NCBI GenBank assembly: GCA_025360875.1
Contig: JANYBI010000039.1
Coordinates: 1 to 12,075 of the forward strand
DNA length: 12,075 bases
Origin: Lentisphaerota bacterium
GTDB taxonomy: Bacteria; Verrucomicrobiota; Lentisphaeria; Victivallales; GWF2-50-93
Direction: 5' to 3'
The notes below the pieces were generated by a model. It saw only the letters and a program-made list of their open reading frames with translations. It was not told the DNA's origin and made no database searches. The translations under genes were made by a program, and so were the position numbers. Each line of letters opens with the position of its first letter. Position 1 is the stretch's first letter. Shown piece by piece: positions 7,014 to 12,075 of the stretch.

Positions 7014-7841
7014 TCAACACGAATTCTCAAGTGACAGGCTCTTCCTGAACTGGGACGGGGTCATCCCGGTCTGGCGCCTGAACACGGTCGAAAAGTGGAA
7101 CTGGTCGCAGAACCCGCATTCCGCGGAAATCTCCTTGAGGCTTTTCGAACCCGACCTCAGCATGTTGCCGGCCTTCTTGATCCTCATCGAGTTTATGAAT
7201 GCCAGAGGCGGGATGCCGAAAGCCGAATGGAAGAGGCCTGTAAAATAATTTTCCTGCAGTCCTGCGACTTTCGCAATTTCCGCAATCCTTATCTGCCGCG
7301 AGATATTCTTGCCGATGAACTCGAGCGACGGCTTGAAACGGCTCCAGGATTCCGATTTCCTGCGGGACTGGGCCTCGTCGGACGTAGCCAGGAAATACGA
7401 CAGGAGGATTTGCAGGATACCGCCGGATTCCACGTGGGAAGCGGGTGAATCAAGGTTGGCGACAGCGATGAACCTTTTCCACATCTTCATCATCCGCTCT
7501 CTCCCGGCCTGCGGGACATTTACCTCATATTCACATTCATAATAGTCGAAGAGATCGACTTCCCCGAACATCTTTGCGGTGAAATGGCACCATAGGAGCT
7601 CCATCCTGCGGGGACAGATGTATTTGCCCGGCGAATGGGGTGGTATCAGATAGAGCGACCCCGGCCGGAGCATATACTTCCTCCCATGGTGTTCCACAAT
7701 CCCATCTCCCTTTCTGACAAAGTATATCCTGCCGAAAGGATCGTTGATCACCACTTTTCCGGCGGCCGCCCATCCTTCGCTGCACAAAGTAAGCTGGGCG
7801 TCAAGCACCGTCACCGCAAGAGATTCGGACATGTCATTCAT
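7014..7841 (-). CDS. AraC-family transcriptional regulator
   Basis: This 275-residue protein has an N-terminal cupin-like sensing domain (about 20-110), with GRIYFVRKGDGIVEHHG and the segment LRPGSLYLIPPHSPGKY typical of AraC effector domains. The C-terminal DNA-binding domain (about 168-270) has two helix-turn-helix motifs, IRIAEIAKVAGLQENYFTGLF and SLKEISAECGFCDQFHFSTVF, then the closing signature RRQTGMTPSQFRK. The start codon is preceded by a strong ribosome site, GGAGGG, four bases before the ATG on the minus strand. It is divergent from the UroD-like gene across about 110 bases and probably regulates it and itself. Such regulators usually sense a sugar or sugar derivative, but the ligand cannot be read here. 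Its 3' end faces the toxin gene with only six bases between stop codons and no clear terminator. Confidence 0.93.
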   Translation of the reverse strand: MNDMSESLAVTVLDAQLTLCSEGWAAAGKVVINDPFGRIYFVRKGDGIVEHHGRKYMLRPGSLYLIPPHSPGKYICPRRMELLWCHFTAKMFGEVDLFDYYECEYEVNVPQAGRERMMKMWKRFIAVANLDSPASHVESGGILQILLSYFLATSDEAQSRRKSESWSRFKPSLEFIGKNISRQIRIAEIAKVAGLQENYFTGLFHSAFGIPPLAFINSMRIKKAGNMLRSGSKSLKEISAECGFCDQFHFSTVFRRQTGMTPSQFRKSLSLENSC

Positions 7842-7868
7842 TTATCCCTCCATATTCTTAGAAATACA

Positions 7869-7908
7869 CATATTTATCTTAATATGCTAAATATACAGCG
7901 TCTATCAA
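7869..7908 (-). promoter_or_regulatory. Candidate promoter of the AraC-type gene with a symmetric element
   Basis: On the minus strand TTGATA (plus positions 7903-7908) is followed after 18 bases by TATTAA (7879-7884), a reasonable sigma-70-like pair with a leader of about 30 bases before the GGAGGG site. CATATT (7869-7874) and AATATG (7881-7886) form a six-base inverted repeat over the -10 box. The whole spacer 7842-7952 is very AT-rich and must also contain the promoter of the divergent UroD-like gene, for which no clear -35 box was found. Confidence 0.35.
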
Positions 7909-7936
7909 GTAATGTATTTTACAAATAATATAAAAT

Positions 7937-7942
7937 AAAGGA
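7937..7942 (+). promoter_or_regulatory. Ribosome binding site deciding the UroD-like start
   Basis: AAAGGA lies 10 bases before ATG 7953 but only one base before the in-frame ATG 7944. The spacing favours 7953 as the true start. Both ATGs are followed by similar codons, so the proteins would differ by three residues. Confidence 0.5.
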
Positions 7943-7952
7943 CATGTCCAAT

Positions 7953-8969
7953 ATGAGCAAAAAGAGAGCACTCGACAATATCTTCCTGAGACGGCCGGAT
8001 GAGATAGCGCATACTGAATATTCGCTCGATTATCACAGCTCCCTTGTGGAAAAATTCAAGCCGAAGAGCATTAACGAAACCTTCGATCTCGATTTCCTCT
8101 GGAGCGTCAACGACGTGGTTGACTGGAAGGCCAAGGGGCGTGCAACAAACATGGGCCACGCAGAATATGCATCCGACGGAAGCGACAAGAAGGATTCCAG
8201 CAGCTGCCCGTTCACGGATGTCGAAGAGATCTACGAGTTCGATCCCGTACGGGAATACGGCCTTCTCTCCCATCGCGAACTTGTCACCCTCTATGAGGAA
8301 CATTATCAGAGATGCTCATCCGCGAACCCAGACCAGGTATTTACTGGAGGATACTACAAGTCAGTGGTCTCGGGCGCGATTGAAGCCTTCGGCTGGGACA
8401 TGCTGCTGATGGCGGGCGCGGATACTGCGAAGTTCGCAGAAGTGCTCCGCCGCATAGGAGATTACACGTACAACTACAATTGCGCCTGGGCCGAAACCTC
8501 AGCGGAAGTCTTCATACAGCATGACGACATGGTCTGGACCTCGGGTCCGTTCATGCATCCGGATTTCTACCGCGATGTCATATTCCCGATCTACAGGAAA
8601 CTCTGGGAACCCCTCAGAAAAAAAGGGAAGAAGGTGCTTTTCTGCTCAGACGGGACCTGGGACATGTTCATGAAGGACATCGCGGAATGCGGCGCCGACG
8701 GCTTCATATTCGAACCTACGAACAACTTCGACTATGTCGTTGAGAATTTCGGCGCCACCCACTGCATCGTCGGAAGCAAGGTTGACTGCAGGACAATGAC
8801 TTTCGGCACATGGGATGAAGTGAAAAAGGAGATGGACGAAACTTTCGCGCTCGCTCCGAAATGCAAGGGGCTGATCTTCGCGGTCGGCAACCATATCCCG
8901 GCAAACATCAGCGATGAAATGTGCCTGAAATACCAGGAATATTTCCTTAAGAACAGGAAAAGGAAATAA
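7953..8969 (+). CDS. UroD-superfamily (uroporphyrinogen decarboxylase-like) protein
   Basis: This 338-residue protein belongs to the (beta/alpha)8-barrel superfamily of uroporphyrinogen decarboxylase and cobalamin-dependent methyltransferases (MtaA/CmuA). Recognisable segments are VFIQHDDMVWTSGPFMHPDFY (187-207), the barrel strand KKVLFCSDGTWD (226-237), GADGFIFEPTNNFDYV (247-262), IVGSKVDCRTMTFGTWDEVKK (272-292) and the C-terminal GLIFAVGNHIPANIS (306-320). This divergent subgroup is common in Lentisphaerota and Planctomycetota and sits beside AraC regulators, corrinoid proteins or sugar genes. It is unlikely to be the haem-pathway HemE, because the substrate-binding Arg-rich N-terminal motif of HemE is not seen. 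A methyl-transfer or unknown decarboxylase role is possible. It is divergent from the AraC gene and ends just before a strong hairpin. The in-frame ATG at 7944 is an alternative start. Confidence 0.85.
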   Translation: MSKKRALDNIFLRRPDEIAHTEYSLDYHSSLVEKFKPKSINETFDLDFLWSVNDVVDWKAKGRATNMGHAEYASDGSDKKDSSSCPFTDVEEIYEFDPVREYGLLSHRELVTLYEEHYQRCSSANPDQVFTGGYYKSVVSGAIEAFGWDMLLMAGADTAKFAEVLRRIGDYTYNYNCAWAETSAEVFIQHDDMVWTSGPFMHPDFYRDVIFPIYRKLWEPLRKKGKKVLFCSDGTWDMFMKDIAECGADGFIFEPTNNFDYVVENFGATHCIVGSKVDCRTMTFGTWDEVKKEMDETFALAPKCKGLIFAVGNHIPANISDEMCLKYQEYFLKNRKRK

Positions 8970-8971
8970 TA

Positions 8972-9024
8972 CCCGTAAATATTCACTGAAGCATGTCCTT
9001 CAGTGAATATTTACATCTAACGGG
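8972..9024. terminator. Bidirectional terminator hairpin between convergent genes
   Basis: GTAAATATTCACTGAAG (8975-8991) and CTTCAGTGAATATTTAC (8998-9014) form a perfect 17-bp stem around the six-base loop CATGTC. CCCG (8972-8975) and CGGG (9021-9024) flank it as further imperfect complements. It starts five bases after the UroD-like stop and ends two bases before the minus-strand pseudopilin stop, so it fills the convergent gap. There is no strong T run on either side, but a stem of this length and position is best read as a shared transcription end or a 3'-end stabiliser. Confidence 0.75.
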
Positions 9025-9607
9025 AACAATTGCTGGCGAACTCGTGCAGCCTGGCCAGTCTCTCAATTATCGCCTGCTGGTTTTTCAGGATGTCCTCGGG
9101 CAGGATCTTGCAGGTCTCCACGTGGCCGTCCGCAAACACGATATTATAGCCGCCGGGATGTGCCGACGGCACTTTCTTCGAGACGCAGCTAAATTCAATA
9201 AGCATCCAGGTCTTTGAAGGATCCTTCACAGTGGCCTTGCCTGCAAGCGTGTCGTTATATACCCAGGTCAATCCTTTTTCCCTCAACGCTTCAGGCATTC
9301 CCGGACATACCCATACCTTGTCGCTCTTGAGATCATCTCCGAGAATGACCCTGATGCTGTTGGCGTCCTTCTTGGGGTTTTCAGGGAAGAATGCAGCCTT
9401 GGGATATTCGCCGTTGCTGATCTGGAAGGCGTTTATCGCAATGCCGACCTGGCGCATGTTGTTCAGGCACTCGATCTCTGCCGCCTTCTGCTTGGCCCTG
9501 ACATATGCTCCGGTGGGAATGCTGGCGACAATGGCGGAGACTACCAGTATTTCTGTCAATGTAAACCTGCTGATTACCTTCGTCCGGCGTTTCCTTGGCT
9601 GTATCAT
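9017..9607 (-). CDS. Pseudopilin-like protein with H-X9-DG C-terminal motif
   Basis: This 196-residue protein begins with a basic stretch and a type IV prepilin-type segment, FTLTEILVVSAIVASI (15-30), with the conserved Glu at +5 (Glu19) and a hydrophobic helix that would anchor it in the inner membrane. The helix continues into ECLNNMRQVGIAINAF, as in type II secretion GspG-like pseudopilins. The C-terminal signature AHPGGYNIVFADGHV (149-163) has His150, nine residues, then Asp160-Gly161, the H-X9-DG domain found in very large paralogous families of Planctomycetota and Lentisphaerota. The residue before the predicted cleavage point is Arg14, not the near-invariant Gly. The start has a strong GGAGG site at 9615-9619, seven bases before the ATG and inside the last codons of the kinase gene, so the two are probably translationally coupled. 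Its exact assembly and partner system are unknown. Confidence 0.88.
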   Translation of the reverse strand: MIQPRKRRTKVISRFTLTEILVVSAIVASIPTGAYVRAKQKAAEIECLNNMRQVGIAINAFQISNGEYPKAAFFPENPKKDANSIRVILGDDLKSDKVWVCPGMPEALREKGLTWVYNDTLAGKATVKDPSKTWMLIEFSCVSKKVPSAHPGGYNIVFADGHVETCKILPEDILKNQQAIIERLARLHEFASNCSR

Positions 9608-9609
9608 TT

Positions 9610-11448
9610 TTATTCCTCCTTGTTAATCCAGATGAATATACCTTTGTTCAATGCCGCCTCGTCTAGATATTCCTTTCTCTTCTCCTTATCAGCAACATTC
9701 TGCGCAAGCACCCAGAAACCCAATCCCTTGAAAATCTTCGGCCCCTCCGTCACTGTCGCCTCAATCTTAGCAAAATCCTTGTGCTTCATCATCACTTGTG
9801 CGAATATCACAATATAACTTCCCAGCTGCCCGCTGTCAATCCCCCTCTTCTTATCCGCATTGTCCCTGTCCTCTATTTCCTGCCATGCCTGCATGGCCTC
9901 CTTTTCATTCTTCTGCAGCCATTGTGCTGCTCCGGCCTCGAACAGCGCCATCTGCCCGTTCGGCGTACTTTTGCCCAGTTCCAGGGCCAGTTCATTGAAC
10001 ATTCCGGCAGCTTTACTGTTGTCACCTTTCGCCAGCGCTATCCGTGCAAGACTGCTCATGGATTCATGGAGAATGCCGGCATGCTCGTTTTTTTCCGCCC
10101 ATTCCCTGGCTGACTGGAAATTTGTCCTGGCTTCGTCCAGATGCCCATCTGAAAGGAGGATTCGTCCCTGAAGGAGCTGTTTCATGCCGGCTGATTCGTT
10201 ATCACCGGAATGCATCCCTGGATGTTTGAGCTCTTCGATCTCCTCTTCCAGGCGCATGGACTTGTGCTTGCCAGCAACCGCACTGACATCAACCAACTGC
10301 TTGGCATCGGCTCTTCCACTGGTGTTAGGGGCGATGACGAAATAGTATAACGCACCCCCTATGGCAAGCGCTGCTGCGATCGTTATTGCCTGTGTTGCAT
10401 GGCGCCGCGCCCACTTCTCCCAGCGTTCGGCCAGCGACAGACGGCGTACTGAAACCGCCTTTCCTGCCTGACAAGCCTCAAGATCCGCGCAGATCTGGGA
10501 CATGTCCCTGTAGCGCAGTTGTTTTTCCTTTTCAATCATTCTAAGGACGACAGCTTCCAGATTGCGGCTGATCTCCCGTCGCAGCTTGCGCGGAGGTCTT
10601 GCCTCATGGTCCCGGATAAGCCTGAATATCTCCGGAAGATTCATTTCTTCGGTAATTGGATAAGGTAAAGTACCGGTCAGAAGCTCATAGAGCATGATCC
10701 CGAAAGAATATATGTCGGACTGGTTCGTGGTCAGTGAGTCACCGAACCCGCATTGCTCCGGCGACATATACCTCGGTGTCCCCATGATGGTCCCGGTCAT
10801 TGTCAGCTGAGGGGTATTTTCCGATTTTGCCAGACCGAAATCGGCCAGGAGCGGCTGATTGAATTCATTGATAAGCACATTCTCAGGTTTCAGATCCCTG
10901 TGGAGTATCCCCTCCTTGTGGGCATATGCAATTGCATGCGCCACAGGAATCACATAATCCAAAATCTCCTTCACAGACAGATTTTTGCCGACCAGGCCGT
11001 CCAGAGTCTTTCCCCCCGGAACCAGTTCCATGACGATATAATAGTTCTGTCCGTCACGTCCGGTATCGTAGACTGTGATGATATTGGGGTGTTTCCTGAG
11101 AAGCTTGGCGGACTCGGCTTCGCGGAGGAACCGTTTGATCTCAGTCTCCTCCATGAACGGCGTGGCCGTCATGACCTTGACTGCAACCATTGCATTGTCG
11201 GCATCCTTCGCGCTATATACGATTCCGGCGCCGCCCCTGCCGAGAAATTCCACGATCCGGTATGGACCTATTGTGCCCATGGGGATATCCCGCGGCTTGG
11301 AGCCTCCGCGGAGATTCAAGGTATCGTTCGGATTCTCCATTTCAGGAGAAGGAGCTGCCTCGGCATTGATTCTGTCGACTGCTCCTTTGTCAGATTCCGC
11401 TGGTTCTGTGGATTCCGGAACCTCTGGGGACATGTTAGTTTCCTGCAT
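9610..11448 (-). CDS. Membrane-anchored Hanks-type Ser/Thr protein kinase with repeat-rich C-terminal domain
   Basis: Residue numbers count from the longer TTG start (11463; 617 residues). A Pro/Glu/Ser-rich N terminus (1-60) leads into a complete kinase domain (about 68-330): glycine loop GRGGAG (75-80), Lys96 in VAVKV, a helix-C Glu at 115 or 117, catalytic loop HRDLKPEN (188-195), DFG (208-210), GTPRYMSPEQ (228-237) and SDIYSFG (249-255). All catalytic residues are present, so it should be active. One membrane helix lies at about 357-377. Beyond it, about 425-600 is helical and TPR-like (GRILLSDGHLDEARTNFQSA, ARIALAKGDNSKAAGMFNEL), probably outside the cytoplasm. ATG 11448 (Met6, giving 612 residues) is preferred because AGAGG precedes it by five bases, whereas the TTG has no ribosome site; ATG 11433, with AGGA seven bases upstream, is also possible. 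The pseudopilin gene follows after two bases. The domain sensed outside and the targets are unknown. Confidence 0.93.
   Translation of the reverse strand: MQETNMSPEVPESTEPAESDKGAVDRINAEAAPSPEMENPNDTLNLRGGSKPRDIPMGTIGPYRIVEFLGRGGAGIVYSAKDADNAMVAVKVMTATPFMEETEIKRFLREAESAKLLRKHPNIITVYDTGRDGQNYYIVMELVPGGKTLDGLVGKNLSVKEILDYVIPVAHAIAYAHKEGILHRDLKPENVLINEFNQPLLADFGLAKSENTPQLTMTGTIMGTPRYMSPEQCGFGDSLTTNQSDIYSFGIMLYELLTGTLPYPITEEMNLPEIFRLIRDHEARPPRKLRREISRNLEAVVLRMIEKEKQLRYRDMSQICADLEACQAGKAVSVRRLSLAERWEKWARRHATQAITIAAALAIGGALYYFVIAPNTSGRADAKQLVDVSAVAGKHKSMRLEEEIEELKHPGMHSGDNESAGMKQLLQGRILLSDGHLDEARTNFQSAREWAEKNEHAGILHESMSSLARIALAKGDNSKAAGMFNELALELGKSTPNGQMALFEAGAAQWLQKNEKEAMQAWQEIEDRDNADKKRGIDSGQLGSYIVIFAQVMMKHKDFAKIEATVTEGPKIFKGLGFWVLAQNVADKEKRKEYLDEAALNKGIFIWINKEE
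9613..9619 (-). promoter_or_regulatory. Pseudopilin ribosome site embedded in the kinase stop region
   Basis: On the minus strand the last kinase codons AAG GAG GAA TAA contain GGAGGAA, ending five bases before the pseudopilin ATG at 9607. Ribosomes finishing the kinase are therefore placed to start the pseudopilin, which points to translational coupling and a fixed expression ratio. Confidence 0.75.
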
Positions 11449-11453
11449 TGAAA

Positions 11454-11458
11454 CCTCT
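11454..11458 (-). promoter_or_regulatory. Ribosome binding site deciding the kinase start
   Basis: AGAGG on the minus strand lies five bases before ATG 11448. It overlaps codons 2-4 of the longer TTG-started frame, which argues that the TTG at 11463 is not the main start. Confidence 0.45.
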
Positions 11459-11516
11459 GTCAAAAGTCATACTGCATGGTAACTTACGCCGGTTATGCGG
11501 ACAGCTCAAGGAAAGA

Positions 11517-11534
11517 GCCTAAAATAATTCAGGC
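11517..11534 (-). terminator. Possible terminator between the oxidoreductase and kinase genes
   Basis: On the minus strand GCCTGAA, loop TTAT, TTTAGGC forms a seven-pair stem with one G-T wobble, followed by TCTTTCC. It lies about 39 bases after the Gfo/Idh/MocA stop codon. The T run is interrupted, so termination may be partial. If real, it makes the kinase-pseudopilin pair a separate unit with its own promoter at about 11449-11516, where no good -35/-10 pair was seen. Confidence 0.4.
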
Positions 11535-11556
11535 AGAACCTCATGGATGATCGAAT

Positions 11557-11571
11557 GATCTGGACCAGATC
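11557..11571. repeat. Short palindrome after the oxidoreductase stop
   Basis: GATCTGG (11557-11563) and CCAGATC (11565-11571) are perfect inverted copies around a single base, immediately after the minus-strand stop codon at 11573-11575. As RNA it would form a five-pair stem with a five-base loop. It may help end or stabilise the oxidoreductase transcript, or be a protein-binding site; position is the only support. Confidence 0.3.
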
Positions 11572-11572
11572 C

Positions 11573-12075
11573 TTATTTCATCTCAGGAACATCAACCCAG
11601 GCTCTCTTTTTCCAGGATTCGAAACCGACCTCGGCAAGCTGAACACCCCTTGCACCCTCCAGCAGGCTCCAGCGGAATGCATCTCCGCAGACCACATGCT
11701 TCAGGAACATCTCCCACTGTATCTTGAAAGCATTGTCATAGGTCGCAGTATCCGGAACAGGTGTCCAGCTGTCATAGAAGCTTATCGGATTGTCGATGTC
11801 AGGGTTCCATACCGCCTTCGGGGTTCCGGCGGCCGCCTGGAAAAGACATTTCCTGAGTCCTGCGATCGCGGAACCTTTCGTACCGTCAACCTGCATGGTC
11901 AGGAGGTCGTCCCTGCGGACCCTTACGCTCCATGAGGAATTGAAATGGGCTATCACTCCTGTCTCAAGTTCGAATGTCGCATATGCCGAATCGTCCGCCG
12001 TGCATTCATAAGCCTTGCCCTTCTCATCCCAGCGCTTTGGAATATGGGTTGCACCAAGGCATGACACCGACTTCA
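11573..12075 (-). CDS. Gfo/Idh/MocA-family oxidoreductase, C-terminal part (5' partial)
   Basis: The frame runs off the right edge; 166 residues before the stop are visible. They match the C-terminal alpha/beta domain of NAD(P)-dependent sugar or inositol dehydrogenases of the Gfo/Idh/MocA family: HIPKRWDEKGKAYECTADDS, the beta-sheet segment AYATFELETGVIAHFNSSW, LLTMQVDGTKGSAIAGL, and the C-terminal helix FRWSLLEGARGVQLAEVGFES. The N-terminal Rossmann domain with the GxGxxG nucleotide-binding loop lies outside the window, so substrate and cofactor cannot be judged. An apparent GTG start at 12065-12067 is internal, because homology continues upstream of it in the same frame and the family is usually 330-400 residues long. 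With the AraC and UroD-like genes it suggests a carbohydrate-degrading lifestyle. Confidence 0.87.
   Translation of the reverse strand, partial: KSVSCLGATHIPKRWDEKGKAYECTADDSAYATFELETGVIAHFNSSWSVRVRRDDLLTMQVDGTKGSAIAGLRKCLFQAAAGTPKAVWNPDIDNPISFYDSWTPVPDTATYDNAFKIQWEMFLKHVVCGDAFRWSLLEGARGVQLAEVGFESWKKRAWVDVPEMK

Noticed and set aside
7095..7448. Plus-strand open frame opposite the AraC gene
   Set aside because: The minus strand holds a complete AraC-family protein with both helix-turn-helix motifs, so this frame is a shadow.
10753..11451. Plus-strand open frame (232 residues) opposite the kinase gene
   Set aside because: It is the antisense shadow of the kinase domain and encodes a His/Cys-rich sequence without family features.
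11458..11463. Perfect -35-like TTGACA on the minus strand at the kinase start
   Set aside because: At 16-18 bases downstream there is no acceptable -10 box, and the hexamer overlaps the start region of the gene.

Overview
The window looks like chromosomal DNA from a Gram-negative bacterium of the Planctomycetota-Verrucomicrobiota-Chlamydiota group, most probably a Lentisphaerota (Victivallales-like) species. This is an inference from gene content: a pseudopilin with the C-terminal H-X9-DG signature, a stand-alone UroD-superfamily protein beside an AraC regulator, a Gfo/Idh/MocA oxidoreductase and a membrane-anchored Ser/Thr kinase with a repeat-rich tail. The first two are typical of these phyla. 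The lipoprotein signal on the adaptor and the tripartite-type efflux pump show an outer membrane. No rRNA, tRNA, CRISPR array or insertion sequence was recognised.

Layout. Positions 3-107 hold the last codons of a plus-strand gene that starts outside the window. After about 365 bases of AT-rich intergenic DNA, with a 14-bp perfect palindrome and a weak hairpin, comes an efflux operon: a lipoprotein membrane-fusion adaptor (474-1655) and an HAE1/AcrB-type RND pump (1709-4876). No outer-membrane channel gene is beside it. Next is a two-gene plus-strand module that is visibly more AT-rich than the pump genes: an AbiEi-like antitoxin/regulator (5095-6162) and an AbiEii-like nucleotidyltransferase toxin (6165-7007), 2 bases apart. 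A near-perfect 13-bp inverted repeat sits just before the antitoxin start. An AraC-type regulator (7014-7841, minus) and a UroD-superfamily protein (7953-8969, plus) diverge from a shared AT-rich promoter region. A perfect 17-bp hairpin lies between the UroD-like gene and the convergent minus-strand unit. That unit is a Ser/Thr protein kinase (9610-11448) followed by a pseudopilin-like protein (9017-9607), 2 bases apart. The window ends in the C-terminal part of a minus-strand Gfo/Idh/MocA oxidoreductase (11573-12075).

How the genes work together. The adaptor and pump would form an inner-membrane drug or metabolite exporter using a channel encoded elsewhere. The AbiE-like pair is a probable type IV toxin-antitoxin or anti-phage module. 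Its antitoxin appears to have an extra N-terminal domain with a D...ExK signature like that of PD-(D/E)xK nucleases, which makes it the best candidate here for an under-described system. The AraC regulator probably controls the UroD-like gene, a layout common in carbohydrate or methyl-transfer loci. The kinase and pseudopilin are probably translationally coupled, which links a Hanks-type kinase with a surface or secretion filament component. The pseudopilin has Arg where the prepilin cleavage site normally has Gly.
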